DNA of 64,000 bases from Rhizobiales bacterium 2SD (GCA_005502805.1 SCMY01000008.1:124001-188000); one strand, 5' to 3'; positions 1 through 10,089 are shown, numbered from the stretch's first letter. The notes: a model not told the origin generated them from the sequence alone. Program-made: numbers and translations.

Positions 1-744
1 CCTTGCTCCTCCTTCGGGCACGCCTCGTGCTGCAGCGTTCAGCTCGGTGATGAACTGGGCGCCAGCCGTGCTGATCTCGGGCGAGTAGATGCGCGCGAGC
101 CGGGTTCCTTTCGCCACACGGTCGCCCGTCGTGACCGGTGCGACCTCCTGCACGAAGGCATCGGCACGGATCGCCACCACGGAAATCCGCCGCTCGTCGA
201 GCTGCACCACGCCCGGAACACGCACGGTCTGAGTGATCGTCTGGCGACGGACCGGTTCGGAACGGACGCCGCTACGCTGGATGCGCCCGGGCGAGAGCTT
301 GATGATCCCGTCCTCGCTCGCCTCGCCCTCATGGACGGGGAGATAGTCCATCCCCATCGAGTCCTTCCTGGGCACCGGCGAGGTGTCGGGCAAGCCCATC
401 GGATTGCGATAGTAGAGGATGCGCCCCTTCTCGGCCTGGGCCGCTTGTTTTTCGGCCGGCTGCTTCTCCTCGAAGCTGACATCCTCGCTGGCATGGACGG
501 CTCTGAACGGCCGCCCATCAGCCGTCCGGCGCGGCTCAGCCGAATAGACCGGCTTCCGGTCCGGATCCTGGTAGTAGATCACCGGTCCTGCTCCGGCGGG
601 CTCGTTTGCCGCGAGCGAGTCTTCGATGCCGCGCCAATTCCGCAGGCCAGACAGCGCGATGCCGCGATGACCGGCCCAGTAGCCAGCCCCTCCCGCCGCC
701 AGAACGGCAGCGAGCGCCATGCCTGCGAGCAGAGTGCGCTTCAT
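1..744 (-). CDS. CusB-like RND efflux periplasmic adaptor (3' part cut by window edge)
   Basis: Only the N-terminal 248 codons lie in the window; the reading frame is open to base 1. The product starts MKRTLLAGMALAAVLA, a membrane anchor or signal. Residues about 45-130 hold a YYQDPD...SAEP segment and a second YYRNPMGLPDTSPVP...SMGMDY segment, the heavy-metal-binding domain commonly found at the N-terminus of CusB/CzcB-type adaptors. The barrel-sandwich part begins around LDERRISVVAIRADAFV. The family links an inner-membrane RND pump to an outer-membrane channel to expel Cu/Ag. The ATG overlaps the TGA of the upstream FixH-like gene by 4 bases, so it belongs to the copper operon. CusA and CusC would be expected just outside the window. 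Confidence 0.85.
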   Translation of the reverse strand, partial: MKRTLLAGMALAAVLAAGGAGYWAGHRGIALSGLRNWRGIEDSLAANEPAGAGPVIYYQDPDRKPVYSAEPRRTADGRPFRAVHASEDVSFEEKQPAEKQAAQAEKGRILYYRNPMGLPDTSPVPRKDSMGMDYLPVHEGEASEDGIIKLSPGRIQRSGVRSEPVRRQTITQTVRVPGVVQLDERRISVVAIRADAFVQEVAPVTTGDRVAKGTRLARIYSPEISTAGAQFITELNAAARGVPEGGAR

Positions 745-1139
745 GGCAGGGCCTTGAGGATCAGCTTGCTGTCGAGCGTGCCGGTTTCGCCCTGGATCTT
801 GGCACCTAGAGACAGGCGCCAGCCGCCTTCCATGGTCAGGTTTGTCCTGAAGCTGTAGCTCCCCATTGCCGGAGCAGGGGCTGCTTCGATGGGCGAGGTC
901 ATCGCGGCCATGCCCTCCGGTTCCATGTCGATGCGCTTGGCGAAGATAACGGCGTCCGGCACCGGCTTGCCGGATCGCTTGTCGATCAGCCTGACGGTGA
1001 CGACGACACCGTCGCCCTGCTTGAACTCGTTCTGGGTGAGCTGGAATTCATAGTCGTTGATGGCCGCCCGGGCCGGCAATGCGACGGCGGCGAGCGGAAG
1101 CGCGGCGACAAGCGCGCGCAAAGTGCGGGTGATACCCAT
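741..1139 (-). CDS. FixH/YtkA-like exported protein of the copper operon
   Basis: 132 residues. A signal peptide (LRALVAALPLAAVALPARA, cut near ARA-AIND) is followed by a beta-rich domain with YEFQLTQNEFKQGDGVVVTVRL, a Met-rich central stretch (IDMEPEGMAAMTSP) and MEGGWRLSL. The fold looks like the FixH/YtkA family, which often sits next to CusB-type adaptors. It probably acts in the periplasm, perhaps as a metal-binding or assembly factor for the efflux system, but that role is inferred from context only. Its stop overlaps the adaptor start (ATGA), indicating translational coupling. Confidence 0.7.
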   Translation of the reverse strand: MGITRTLRALVAALPLAAVALPARAAINDYEFQLTQNEFKQGDGVVVTVRLIDKRSGKPVPDAVIFAKRIDMEPEGMAAMTSPIEAAPAPAMGSYSFRTNLTMEGGWRLSLGAKIQGETGTLDSKLILKALP

Positions 1140-1269
1140 CTGTCGATATCCTGAGACGGCGAGACTGCCGCGCCTGCGCGCGCAGCTCCGAACGTGGCGC
1201 TAGCCACGGTTCACCGACCGCGCGGCATGACCGTGCGATCGGAGCCGGCACGTCAGCGCCGGCGATGTC

Positions 1270-1620
1270 TCAGCTTCGTGGTGGTCGGGCGGGAGGCTCG
1301 GCCGGTCGGGAGATGCGGAGCGCCTCATTGCCGGCAAGCCCGAGTGTCGCGACCACTGGACGAACAACCGCGTCGAACGCCATGGGTGCGCTTGCGAAGC
1401 ACTTGGCCAGGCAGAAGGTCACGGCCGGGCAATTCGTCGTGCAATCCGATTGCTTGTCCTTCGGAGTGGGGCAGCACGGCATGTCGGCAGACATGGCCGT
1501 CATCGTCTCATGCTCCATGCGGACATAACTGGCCTTGGTCGGCGAGACGAAGGCGGACAGCATCGTGGCCGTGGCGAACAGCCCGATGATCAGAACATGC
1601 GCGAGAAGCCGGAACTTCAT
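1270..1620 (-). CDS. Small exported Cys/Met-containing protein of the copper operon
   Basis: 116 residues with no family I recognise. An N-terminal hydrophobic segment (LLAHVLIIGLFATATMLSAF) is followed by MEHETMTAMSADMPCCPTP, then several cysteines (CTTNCPAVTFCLAKC), a second hydrophobic patch and a Pro/Arg-rich tail. The density of Met, His and Cys just after the signal suggests a periplasmic or membrane metal-binding protein. It lies between copA and the FixH-like gene in the same direction, which supports membership of the cassette. The function is inferred from composition and location only. Confidence 0.6.
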   Translation of the reverse strand: MKFRLLAHVLIIGLFATATMLSAFVSPTKASYVRMEHETMTAMSADMPCCPTPKDKQSDCTTNCPAVTFCLAKCFASAPMAFDAVVRPVVATLGLAGNEALRISRPAEPPARPPRS

Positions 1621-1810
1621 GGCCTCTGTTCTGCCACGCCGTCAGATCTCGCAAAAGGGCGAGAACTGCGGCTGTTTGATCGGGAGCAGGTAAGATCGCT
1701 GTTTCGTGATCGCGAGCTTGGTGCCTCAGCATGCGGCGCAGAATGTCATCACGCCGATAAAATGATGCCACAGCGCGCCAGCAACATCACCGCGAGCACC
1801 AGCATCGTCC

Positions 1811-4183
1811 CTATTGGAGAGACACCGTTCTCAGGCGTAGCGCGTTGCCGATTACGCTCACCGATGACAGTGCCATCGCCGCCGCCGCGATGATCGGGGA
1901 CAGAAGCAGCCCGAACAGCGGATAGAGCACGCCCGCCGCCACCGGCACGCCGGCGGCGTTGTAGATGAAAGCGAAGAACAGGTTCTGCCGGATGTTGCGC
2001 ATCGTCGCCCGGCTGAGCTGGAGCGCCCTGACGATCCCCTGCAGATCGCCCTTGAGCAGGGTCACGCCGGCGCTTTCGATCGCGACATCGGTACCCGTTC
2101 CCATGGCGATGCCGACATCGGCGGCGGCAAGGGCCGGCGCGTCGTTGACGCCGTCGCCGGCCATCGCGACGACCCGGCCCTGCGCGCGCAGCCTGTTCAC
2201 CACGGCGCTCTTGTCCTCGGGCAGGACCTCGGCCTCGACTTCGTCGATGCCGAGCCGACGCGCCACCGCCTGCGCCGTGGTCCTGTTGTCTCCGGTCAGC
2301 ATGACGACGCGGATGCCGGCTTGCTTGAGCGCCTCGATCGCCGCTGGCGTGGTCTGCTTGACCGGGTCGGCGATCGCCAGCAGCCCGGCGACGCGGTCAT
2401 CGACGGCGACGAAGATCACCGTGCCGCCTTCTGCCCTGAGCGCCTCCGCCTCGCTCGACAGTGCGGCGAAGTCGACACCGGCCTCGGCCATGATGCGGTG
2501 GCTGCCGATCACCAGCCGCCGGCCATCGACGATGCCGGTCACACCCTTGCCGACGGGGCTGTCGAAATCCTGCGCCTCGCCCAGAGTGAGGCCGCGCTCC
2601 TTCGCGGCATCGACGATTGCCGCGGCGAGAGGATGCTCGCTGGCTCGTTCCAGCGAGGCGGCGAGCCGCAGCAGCTCGCTCTCGTCGAAGCCGTCGACCG
2701 GCTTGAGCGCGGTCAGCTTCGGCTTGCCTTCGGTCAGCGTGCCGGTCTTGTCGACGACCAATGTGTCGACCTTCTCGAAACGCTCAAGGGCTTCTGCGTT
2801 CTTGATCAACACGCCGAGATGGGCGCCGCGGCCGACGCCGACCATGATCGACATCGGCGTCGCCAGCCCGAGCGCGCAAGGGCAGGCGATGATCAGCACG
2901 GCGACCGCGGCGACGATCCCATGGGCGAGGCGTGGCTCCGGCCCGAACGCCATCCAGGCGACGAAGGCCGCGATGGCGATGACGATGACCAGCGGGACGA
3001 ACCAGCCGGAGACCTGGTCGGCCAGGCGCTGGATCGGCGCCCGCGAGCGCTGCGCCTCCGCGACCATGCCGACGATGCGGGCGAGCATGGTGTCGCTGCC
3101 GACCTTGCCGGCGCGCATGACGAAGCCGCCGGTACGGTTGAGGGTGCCGCCGATCAGCGCGGCGCCGGCCTCCTTGGTGACCGGCATCGACTCGCCGGTG
3201 ACCATGGATTCGTCGATCGAGCTGCGACCTTCGATCAGCTCGCCATCGACGGGCACGGTCTCGCCGGGCCGGACGCGCAGCCGATCGCCGACATGGACGG
3301 CGTCGAGACCGACATTCTCGTCGGTGCCGTCATCGCGCACCCGCCGTGCCGTCTTCGGCACGAGGTCGAGCAAAGCGCGGATCGCACCGCCGGTCTGCTC
3401 GCGTGCCCTGAGTTCGAGCACCTGTCCGAGCAGGACCAGCACGGTGATCACCGCCGCAGCCTCGAAATAGACCGCGACCGAGCCGTCGTGGCCGCGGAAC
3501 ACCGGCGGGAACAGGCCGGGCGCGACCGCCGCGATCAGGCTGTAGAGCCAGGCGACCCCGGTCCCCATCGCGATCAGCGTGAACATGTTCAGGCTGCGGT
3601 TGACGAGCGAGGCCCCGGCGCGCTGGAAGAACGGCCAGCCGGCCCAGAGCACGACGGGCGTCGCCAGCACGAGCTGGACCCAGTTCGAGCGCTGCGGGCC
3701 GATCCATCTATGCAGGTCGAGGAGATGGCCGCCCATCTCGAGCAGGAAGACCGGAACGGCGAGGGCGAGCCCGACCCAGAACCGGCGCGTCATGTCGATC
3801 AGCTCGGTGCTGGGACCTTGCTCGGCGCTCGCGATCTCGGGCTCCAGCGCCATGCCGCAGATCGGGCAATTGCCCGGCCCCGGCTGGCGGATCTCGGGAT
3901 GCATCGGGCAGGTGTAGATCGCGCCCTTGCGGGCCGGTTCGGCGACGGGTCGCGCGGGATCATCCGTGACATAGGCCGCCGGATTGGCCACGAACTTGTC
4001 ATGGCAGCCGGCGGAGCAGAAGACATAGGACCGCCCATCGTGGTCGGCACGATGCTTTGCGGTCACCGGATCGACGACCATGCCGCAAACCGGGTCCTTC
4101 ACCGTGGACCCTGAAGTGCCCGGATGTGCGTGATGATGGGCATGGTCATGATGATGACCGCTGTGCCGATGCTGATCCGCCAT
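1811..4183 (-). CDS. copA: Copper-exporting P1B-type ATPase
   Basis: 790 residues from the ATG that opens [11 protein letters not shown]; the frame is open 66 codons further upstream, but that part is Arg/Ser-rich and lies over the HMA gene spacer, so I reject it. Order: a His-rich leader (residues 4-20), a YHS domain with DPVCGMVVD and FCSAGCH (about 28-75), a heavy-metal-binding domain YTCPMHPEI...CPICGM (about 88-115), eight membrane segments, the TGES actuator, CPC in [11 protein letters not shown], phosphorylation [14 protein letters not shown] and [10 protein letters not shown] in TM7 and MALSS in TM8 match Cu(I) transporters. It exports cytosolic Cu(I). There is no fused HMA domain; the upstream separate HMA protein probably replaces it. 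Confidence 0.95.
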   Translation of the reverse strand: MADQHRHSGHHHDHAHHHAHPGTSGSTVKDPVCGMVVDPVTAKHRADHDGRSYVFCSAGCHDKFVANPAAYVTDDPARPVAEPARKGAIYTCPMHPEIRQPGPGNCPICGMALEPEIASAEQGPSTELIDMTRRFWVGLALAVPVFLLEMGGHLLDLHRWIGPQRSNWVQLVLATPVVLWAGWPFFQRAGASLVNRSLNMFTLIAMGTGVAWLYSLIAAVAPGLFPPVFRGHDGSVAVYFEAAAVITVLVLLGQVLELRAREQTGGAIRALLDLVPKTARRVRDDGTDENVGLDAVHVGDRLRVRPGETVPVDGELIEGRSSIDESMVTGESMPVTKEAGAALIGGTLNRTGGFVMRAGKVGSDTMLARIVGMVAEAQRSRAPIQRLADQVSGWFVPLVIVIAIAAFVAWMAFGPEPRLAHGIVAAVAVLIIACPCALGLATPMSIMVGVGRGAHLGVLIKNAEALERFEKVDTLVVDKTGTLTEGKPKLTALKPVDGFDESELLRLAASLERASEHPLAAAIVDAAKERGLTLGEAQDFDSPVGKGVTGIVDGRRLVIGSHRIMAEAGVDFAALSSEAEALRAEGGTVIFVAVDDRVAGLLAIADPVKQTTPAAIEALKQAGIRVVMLTGDNRTTAQAVARRLGIDEVEAEVLPEDKSAVVNRLRAQGRVVAMAGDGVNDAPALAAADVGIAMGTGTDVAIESAGVTLLKGDLQGIVRALQLSRATMRNIRQNLFFAFIYNAAGVPVAAGVLYPLFGLLLSPIIAAAAMALSSVSVIGNALRLRTVSLQ

Positions 4184-4313
4184 GGAACGCCGCCCCGCTG
4201 TTCCGCCATTTATTCGTCGATGCGATCGCGGCCGGCGCATGCGCGCCGGCCGCCCGGAGCAAGCTACGGCAAAGTGGCAACGGATTTCGCCAAGCCTGCT
4301 CCGACTACTGATG

Positions 4314-4580
4314 TCAGCCGACGAGCTCCGCGCTCGGCGTGTAGCCGGCGGTGGTGATGGCCGACCTGATCGCGGCGACATCCGTGCTGCCCTGCACGCT
4401 GACCAGCTTCGAGCCGGGATCGGCGGTGACGGAGGCGCCGGAGACCTTGCCCTCGATCGCCTGCTTGATCGTGCCGGCGCAGTGGCCGCAGGTCATGTCC
4501 TCGACACGAAAGCTGATCGCACCGCCGGGGGCGGGGGTGATGGCCGAGGCGGTGGTCGAATGCTGCTGGCAGGAGCACAT
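4314..4580 (-). CDS. Heavy-metal-associated (HMA) copper chaperone
   Basis: 88 residues. The N-terminus MCSCQQHS carries an extra CxC motif, and the HMA domain follows at about residues 22-85 with the metal-binding loop MTCGHCAGT. Such CopZ-like proteins carry Cu(I) to P1B ATPases. The start was chosen at this ATG because the promoter lies 40-60 bases upstream; the frame stays open further upstream over unrelated sequence. It is the first gene of the minus-strand copper operon and is followed 130 bases later by the ATPase. Confidence 0.85.
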   Translation of the reverse strand: MCSCQQHSTTASAITPAPGGAISFRVEDMTCGHCAGTIKQAIEGKVSGASVTADPGSKLVSVQGSTDVAAIRSAITTAGYTPSAELVG

Positions 4581-4618
4581 GGCTGCAATGTCCTTCAGTG
4601 ACGATTGCTGCACCCTGC

Positions 4619-4642
4619 ACCTTCCTACCATGGCAAGGTCAA
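4619..4642 (-). promoter_or_regulatory. CueR/MerR-type copper-responsive promoter
   Basis: Read on the minus strand, a TTGACC -35 box (4637-4642) runs into the dyad ACCTTgCcATGGtAgGAAGGT (4619-4639). The spacer to the candidate -10 (CAGGGT) is 19 bp. Over-long 19-20 bp spacers holding an ACCTT...AAGGT dyad are the hallmark of MerR-family promoters, and this sequence is close to the known copA/CueR operator. It lies about 40 bases upstream of the HMA chaperone start. No merR/cueR gene is present in this window. Confidence 0.8.
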
Positions 4643-4708
4643 GCGCCTTTTCGATCGGCTTCGACCCTGCTGTGTTCGCTCCTGTGACGGGTGCAGCCTG
4701 CTGCTTGC

Positions 4709-5509
4709 TCAGTGCAGGATCTGGGAGAGGAAGAGCTTTGTGCGTTCGTGCTGCGGGTTCTTGAAGAACTCGTTCGGCTCGTTCATCTCGACGATCTGGC
4801 CGGCGTCCATGAAGATCACCCGGTCGGCGACCTGGCGCGCGAAGCCCATCTCGTGGGTGACGCAGAGCATGGTCATGCCCTCGTCGGCGAGCGAGACCAT
4901 GGTGTCGAGCACCTCCTTGACCATTTCCGGGTCGAGCGCCGAGGTCGGCTCGTCGAACAGCATGATCTTCGGGCTCATGCACAGCGAGCGGGCGATCGCC
5001 ACACGCTGCTGCTGGCCGCCCGAGAGCTGGCCCGGATACTTCGCCGCCTGCTCGGGGATCTTGACGCGCTTGAGATAGTGCATCGCGATCTCCTCGGCAT
5101 CCTTCTTGGGCAGCTTCTTCACCCAGATCGGCGCCAGCGTCAGGTTCTCGAGAATCGTCAGATGCGGGAACAGGTTGAAGTGCTGGAAGACCATGCCGAC
5201 GTCGCGGCGGATCTCGTCGATCTTCTTGAGATCGTTGGTGAGCTCGGTGCCGTCGACGATGATCTGGCCCTTCTGATGCTCCTCCAGCCGGTTGATGCAG
5301 CGGATCATCGTCGACTTGCCCGACCCCGACGGGCCGCAGATGACCAGCTTCTCGCCGCGCGAGACCTTGAGGTTCACGTCCCGCAGCACATGGAACTCGC
5401 CATACCATTTGTTGACGCCGATCATCTCGACGGCGGTGGCGGTATTGAGCGCCGTCGGTTTCAGCGCCGCCGGGCGCGTGCTGGTCGTTTCTGCCATAGC
5501 CATGGTCAT
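4709..5509 (-). CDS. aapP: Amino-acid ABC transporter ATP-binding protein
   Basis: 266 residues. Walker [11 protein letters not shown]-loop [14 protein letters not shown], signature [15 protein letters not shown] and Walker [15 protein letters not shown] are all present, with the polar amino-acid subfamily ending [11 protein letters not shown]. The start MTMAMAETT was chosen because AGGAGA lies 8 bases upstream; a longer reading frame exists but overlaps the upstream permease. It energises the AapQM permease. It is the last gene of the unit MetC-like, aapJ, aapQ, aapM, aapP. Confidence 0.93.
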   Translation of the reverse strand: MTMAMAETTSTRPAALKPTALNTATAVEMIGVNKWYGEFHVLRDVNLKVSRGEKLVICGPSGSGKSTMIRCINRLEEHQKGQIIVDGTELTNDLKKIDEIRRDVGMVFQHFNLFPHLTILENLTLAPIWVKKLPKKDAEEIAMHYLKRVKIPEQAAKYPGQLSGGQQQRVAIARSLCMSPKIMLFDEPTSALDPEMVKEVLDTMVSLADEGMTMLCVTHEMGFARQVADRVIFMDAGQIVEMNEPNEFFKNPQHERTKLFLSQILH

Positions 5510-5520
5510 CGAGGCGTCTC

Positions 5521-6624
5521 CTAGCGAGAGGCTGGGCCGCGCCGCTCCAGGAAATCGGCGAAGCGGGCGAACGAGAAGGACAGGAAAAAGAAGATCGCGC
5601 CGATGAACAGGAAGGTCTCGGCCGCCGGCGACGGCCACGCCGGATCGGCGAGGGCCGCCTTGCCCGAGCTGATCAGGTCGAACAGCCCGACGACGAGCAC
5701 GAGGCTGGTGTTCTTGATCATCACGATGATGGTGTTGGCCAAGGCCGGGATCACCACCCTGATCGCCTGCGGCAGGATGACGAGGTATTGCGTGCGCCAG
5801 AACGGCAGACCGAGCGCGGCAGCGGCTTCATATTGGCCCTTCGGGATCGCCTGCAGCCCGCCGCGAATGACCTCGGCAAGATAGGCCGACGCGAAGACCG
5901 TCAGGGCGATGAGGGCGCGCACGAACTTGTCGGGCAGCAGCGCCTCCGGCAGGAACAGCGGCAGCATGATCGAGGCGACGAAGAGGATCGAGAGCAGCGG
6001 CAGGCCGCGCACGGATTCGATCGTCACCACCGCCCCGATCCTGACCGCCGGCATGGTGGAACGGCGCGCCAGCGCCAGCAGGATGCCGACCGGAAAGGCG
6101 ATCCCGATCGCGACGACGGTCAGGATCAGCGTCACCGGCAGTCCGCCCCAGGACGAGGTCGGGACCTCATCGAGCCCGAGACCGCCGCCCATCAGCCAGA
6201 CGATCAGCGCGAGCGCTGTGGCCCAGAGCTGGAGGAGCCGCGGCGTCCAGCTCGCCGGCCGCACCGACCAGCCGAGCAGCGCCAGGATCAGCAGGCAGAC
6301 CAGAGCGGGCCGCCAGCGCTCATCGACTGGGTAGATGCCGAACAGGAGCTGGCCCGACTTGGCGTAGATGAAGCTCCAGCAGGCGCCCGATGCCGCGCGG
6401 CAGGCCGCGGGGTCTGGATTGAACAGGACCGCATCAAGCACAAGCCAGCGCAGCATGGGCGGCACCGTGACCACCAGCATGGCGCCGAAGAGCAGCGTCA
6501 GGACGGCATTCAGCGGCGAGCCGAACAGGAGCTTGCCGCTCCTGCGCAGTGAGGCCAGCATTGGCGCGAACCAGGCCTGCGCCGGCGCTGGAGCCTCGGA
6601 GAGAGGGAGTGAAATCGTCTTCAC
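5521..6624 (-). CDS. aapM: General L-amino-acid ABC permease AapM
   Basis: 367 residues from a GTG start ([12 protein letters not shown]), 5 bases after the aapQ stop; the upstream extension of the frame lies inside aapQ and is a shadow. Three N-terminal membrane segments precede the conserved permease domain with the EAA-type loop [22 protein letters not shown] and the ending [11 protein letters not shown]. Aap permeases carry an extra N-terminal part compared with HisM, as seen here. It forms the inner-membrane channel together with AapQ. Confidence 0.9.
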   Translation of the reverse strand: MKTISLPLSEAPAPAQAWFAPMLASLRRSGKLLFGSPLNAVLTLLFGAMLVVTVPPMLRWLVLDAVLFNPDPAACRAASGACWSFIYAKSGQLLFGIYPVDERWRPALVCLLILALLGWSVRPASWTPRLLQLWATALALIVWLMGGGLGLDEVPTSSWGGLPVTLILTVVAIGIAFPVGILLALARRSTMPAVRIGAVVTIESVRGLPLLSILFVASIMLPLFLPEALLPDKFVRALIALTVFASAYLAEVIRGGLQAIPKGQYEAAAALGLPFWRTQYLVILPQAIRVVIPALANTIIVMIKNTSLVLVVGLFDLISSGKAALADPAWPSPAAETFLFIGAIFFFLSFSFARFADFLERRGPASR

Positions 6625-6629
6625 GGGTT

Positions 6630-7796
6630 TCAGCGCTCCACGATCGCGATGCGTCGGTTGTACCAGTTGGCCGCGCTCGACAGGGTGAGGTTGAGGGCGA
6701 GATAGACGCCCAGGATGATGAAGACGCCTTCGATCGAGTGGCTGGACTTGCTGATGATCGTGTTCATCACCGCGAGGAAATCCGGGTAGCCGACCGCGAT
6801 CGCCAGCGTCGAGTTCTTGACGACGTTGATGTACTGGCTGTTGAGCGGTGGGATGATCACCCGCAGCATTTGCGGAATCACGATCAGGCGCAGGATCTGG
6901 GTGCGCGACAGGCCGAGGGAGCGGCCGGCATCCCATTGCCCGGTACCGACCGAGAGAACGCCGCCGCGCACGATCTCGGCGATGAAGCCGGTGGTGTAGA
7001 TGGTCAGACCGATCAGGATGGTGCTGAGCTCAGGTGTCAGCTCCAGGCCACCGCGGAAGTTCGAGCCGGTGAAGACCGGCCAATCGAGCGAGACGGCGAA
7101 ATCGGCCGACCAGAGACCGAGCAGCAGCAAGGCAGCCGTTCCCCATGCCATCTCGGATCGGAAGCGCCGAAGGGAGCTCGCACGCCAGGCTACGAGGCCG
7201 AGCAGCATCGCAGCGAGGATCAGGGCAGCGCCCGCGCCATCGATCTCGAAGCGGGCAGCTGGAATGACGAAACCGCGCATCGAGGCAAAAACGCCCGGAA
7301 GCGGGTTGAGTGCGTCCCCGACCGGCGGCAGCACCTTCCACCACAGCGAATAGAGGAAGATCAACAGCACGATCGGCGGCGAGTTGCGCGCGATCTCGAC
7401 CCAGACACGGCAGGTGCCGGCGGCGAGCGGATTGCTGCTCAGCCGGGTGACGCCGACGATCAGGCCGAGCACCGACGAGAAGGCGATGACGAGCGCGGAA
7501 ATGAAGATCGTGTTCGCGAGACCGACGACGATCGCCCAGTAATAGGGATCACGCGACTTGTAGGAGAGGATCGCCTCGGAGATGACGATCCGGGACGGCG
7601 TCGTCAGGAAGTCGAACCCGATCGGGATGCCGCGCATCTGCAGGTTCGCGAAGGTCGTGGTGACGAGCAGGGCCGCGGCGCCGATGACGGCGGCGACCAA
7701 TCCGCATTGAATGACGATCGATCTCGTCCTGGCATCGCTGAGCATGCCGCTATCCCCTTGTCCAGCCGGGTCATCGAAAAGGGGAGCGTTCGTCAC
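6630..7796 (-). CDS. aapQ: General L-amino-acid ABC permease AapQ
   Basis: 388 residues. Multiple membrane segments are present, with ANTIFISALVIAFSSVLGL at the start of the permease domain, the EAA loop IVRGGVLSVGTGQWDAGRSL and the ending LSSAANWYNRRIAIVER. The long periplasmic insertion between membrane segments is typical for AapQ rather than HisQ. It sits 16 bases after the aapJ stop and is followed almost immediately by aapM. Confidence 0.9.
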   Translation of the reverse strand: MTNAPLFDDPAGQGDSGMLSDARTRSIVIQCGLVAAVIGAAALLVTTTFANLQMRGIPIGFDFLTTPSRIVISEAILSYKSRDPYYWAIVVGLANTIFISALVIAFSSVLGLIVGVTRLSSNPLAAGTCRVWVEIARNSPPIVLLIFLYSLWWKVLPPVGDALNPLPGVFASMRGFVIPAARFEIDGAGAALILAAMLLGLVAWRASSLRRFRSEMAWGTAALLLLGLWSADFAVSLDWPVFTGSNFRGGLELTPELSTILIGLTIYTTGFIAEIVRGGVLSVGTGQWDAGRSLGLSRTQILRLIVIPQMLRVIIPPLNSQYINVVKNSTLAIAVGYPDFLAVMNTIISKSSHSIEGVFIILGVYLALNLTLSSAANWYNRRIAIVER

Positions 7797-7812
7797 GCTC
7801 CCCCGGCAGCGG

Positions 7813-8841
7813 CTAGTCGAAGGGGAACGGGTAGTTCAGGCCGCCATCCTTCCAAAGCGCGTTCATGCCGCGATCGACCTTGAGGGGGCTGCCCTTCCCG
7901 AGATTGCCGTCCCAGATCTCGGCGTAGTTCCCCATCTGCTTGACGACGTTGTAGACCCACTTGTCGTCGAGCCCGAGCGGCTTGCCGAAGCCCGGCTCCT
8001 GACCGAGCACCCGCTTGATCTCGCTCGATCCGGATTTCAGCTTCTCGTCGATGTTCTTGGCGGTGATGCCGTGGAGCTCGGCCCAGAGCAGGGCGTTGAC
8101 CGTCCAGCGCGTAATGTCGAAGAGCTGGTCGTCCCCGCGCGCGACCGCGACGCCGTTCGGCTCGGCCGCATGGCCCACTTTGATGATGTCGTAGTCGTCC
8201 GGGTTCTTGGCCACCGAGGCGCGCTGGCCGGCGGCGGCCGTGCCATCGGTCACATAGGTGTCGCAGCGGCCGCCGAAGAAGGCGTCACGGGCCTGGATCG
8301 TCGAGTCGAAGTAGACCTTCTTCATCGTGATTCCGTGCTCTTCCTCGGTCTCCTCGATCGCCTTCTCGGTCAGGCTGCCGCCCCCCTGCAGGCAGACGGT
8401 CTTGCCGGCAAGCTGCTTGGGGTCGGTGATCTTGTCGGCCTTGCGCACGAGCAGGCCGTCCGTGTCGTAGAGCGTGATCCAGACGAAGCGGACCACGGTG
8501 TCGCGCGAGAGGGTGATGGTCGAGGTGCGCGACAGGATGTCGATCTCGCCGGTCTGCAGTGCCGGGAAGCGCTGGCCGGCATTGAGCGGCACGAAGCGGA
8601 TCTTGTCCTTGTCGCCGAGGATGGCCGCAGCGAAGGTCCGGCAGATATCGGAGTCGAAGCCGCGATAGTAGCCGTTCTCGTCGGGGCGCGAGAGGCCCGG
8701 CACGCCCTGGCTCGCACCGCAGCTGACATAGCCGCGCTGCTTGATCTTGCTCACCACGGTCTGCGCGCGAGCGTCCCCGAAGCCTGCCGTCAAGCCGGCG
8801 GCGGCAAGCGCTGCGCCGAGCAACATTGTCAATCTCGTCAT
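7813..8841 (-). CDS. aapJ: Amino-acid ABC transporter periplasmic binding protein AapJ
   Basis: 342 residues. A signal peptide (LTMLLGAALAAAGLTAGFGDARA) is followed by a type II periplasmic-binding fold with VSCGASQGVPGLSRPDENG, GFDSDICRTFAAAI and ETVCLQGG-like segments typical of AapJ/BztA. I chose the ATG at MTRLTM because GGAG sits 6 bases before it; an ATG four codons upstream has its SD too close. It lies 36 bases after the MetC-like gene, so binding protein and lyase are probably co-transcribed, which hints at a sulfur-containing or beta-substituted amino acid as ligand. Confidence 0.9.
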   Translation of the reverse strand: MTRLTMLLGAALAAAGLTAGFGDARAQTVVSKIKQRGYVSCGASQGVPGLSRPDENGYYRGFDSDICRTFAAAILGDKDKIRFVPLNAGQRFPALQTGEIDILSRTSTITLSRDTVVRFVWITLYDTDGLLVRKADKITDPKQLAGKTVCLQGGGSLTEKAIEETEEEHGITMKKVYFDSTIQARDAFFGGRCDTYVTDGTAAAGQRASVAKNPDDYDIIKVGHAAEPNGVAVARGDDQLFDITRWTVNALLWAELHGITAKNIDEKLKSGSSEIKRVLGQEPGFGKPLGLDDKWVYNVVKQMGNYAEIWDGNLGKGSPLKVDRGMNALWKDGGLNYPFPFD

Positions 8842-8877
8842 GGCTGTCTCCATTCCCCTGTTTTGAGTTTGCCGTGG

Positions 8878-10089
8878 CTATTCAGCCGCCCTGCGGCCCT
8901 CTGCCTTCGACGCCGTCGCGAAATCCACGAAGAGGGCGAAGGCCTGCTCGAGATCGCCGATCAGGTCCTCGCGTGCTTCCAAGCCGATCGACAATCGCCA
9001 GACCGGCCCCGATGGCAGCCAGTCGAGGCTGGTCCGACCTTTTCGTGGATCATTGACGGCGATCAGCGAATGAACGCCGCCCCAGCTCGCGCCGAGCTTG
9101 AACAGGCGCATCCGCCGCAGAACTTCGTTCTGCAGGGGCGCGAGCTCGGGCCGGAGCACGATGGAAAACACCGCGGCCGCTCCCGAGAAATCACGCTTCC
9201 ACACCGCATGGCCGGGATGCTCCGGCATGGCCGGATGCAGGATCCGAACGATCTCCGGTCGCTGCGACAGCCAGGCCAGGATTTCGGCCGCACTCGCCGC
9301 GGCATGGCGCATGCGGATCGGCATGGTCATCAGGCCGCGCTCGCACAACGCGCAATCCTCTGGCGAGACGCCGTAGCCGAGGAAGCGCGCGGTATCCTTC
9401 AGGCGTCGGAACAGGGCCTCGTCGCGCACCGCAAGCGAGCCCATGAGCAGATCCCCATGACCGCTCGCATGCTTTGACAAGGCCTGCATGCTGATGTCGA
9501 CGCCATGGGCCAGCGGTTTGAACAGCAGATGCGAAGCCCAGGTGTTGTCGGCTGCGACCAAGGCGCTGGCCTTGTGGGCTGCGGCGACGATGGCAGGCAC
9601 GTCCTGGATCTCGAAGCTCGCAGATCCCGGCGATTCCACCCAGACGAGCCGCGTCCGCTCGTCGAGAAGCTCTGCGATTCCGGCGTCGAGCCGCGGATCG
9701 TAGGATTGCGCCGCGATACCGAGCGGCCCGAGGAAGCGCAGGATCATATCCCGCCCCGGGCCATAGAGCGTCTCTGGCATCAGGATCCGGTCGCCACTCC
9801 GACATACCGCCATCGTCGCCAGCGTCAGCGCGGCCATGCCCGACGGCACGACGAGCGCCCTCGATGCCTCTTCGAGCTGGGCGACATGGTCCTCGAGGAG
9901 CCGGCTCGTCGGCGTCCCATACAGCCCGTAGCTGAACCCGTCATAGACGCGCTCAGCCCGTTTCTCGAAGGCTTCAAGATCGTCGAAAACGATCGTCGAA
10001 GCGCGTTCGACCGGCATTGCCACCGCTTGAAACGGCTGCTGCGAACGCTCGGGCGGATGGATGTGGGAGGTGTCGTCGGATCGCTTCAT
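8878..10089 (-). CDS. Cys/Met-metabolism PLP enzyme, cystathionine beta-lyase-like
   Basis: 403 residues of the trans-sulfuration (Cys_Met_Meta_PP) family. Visible marks are SYGLYGTPTSRLLE near the start, PSGMAALT for the cofactor phosphate, DNTW (D181) and the PLP lysine K206 in ALSKHASGHGD. The family cleaves or exchanges groups on cystathionine, cysteine and related amino acids; which reaction is used cannot be told from sequence. It is the first gene of the minus-strand unit that continues with aapJQMP, and it faces a LysR gene. Together they look like uptake plus cleavage of a sulfur amino acid. Confidence 0.85.
   Translation of the reverse strand: MKRSDDTSHIHPPERSQQPFQAVAMPVERASTIVFDDLEAFEKRAERVYDGFSYGLYGTPTSRLLEDHVAQLEEASRALVVPSGMAALTLATMAVCRSGDRILMPETLYGPGRDMILRFLGPLGIAAQSYDPRLDAGIAELLDERTRLVWVESPGSASFEIQDVPAIVAAAHKASALVAADNTWASHLLFKPLAHGVDISMQALSKHASGHGDLLMGSLAVRDEALFRRLKDTARFLGYGVSPEDCALCERGLMTMPIRMRHAAASAAEILAWLSQRPEIVRILHPAMPEHPGHAVWKRDFSGAAAVFSIVLRPELAPLQNEVLRRMRLFKLGASWGGVHSLIAVNDPRKGRTSLDWLPSGPVWRLSIGLEAREDLIGDLEQAFALFVDFATASKAEGRRAAE

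Noticed and set aside
1621..1810. Possible short gene between copA and the small Cys/Met gene
   Set aside because: The only minus-strand frames are under 20 codons or lack SD and domain; the 87-codon frame starting at 1771 overlaps the next gene out of frame and has no support.
2321..4114. Long plus-strand open frame opposite the copper ATPase
   Set aside because: The translation is Arg/Asp/His/Gly-rich with no domain, a mirror of the strongly biased codons of the real ATPase gene.
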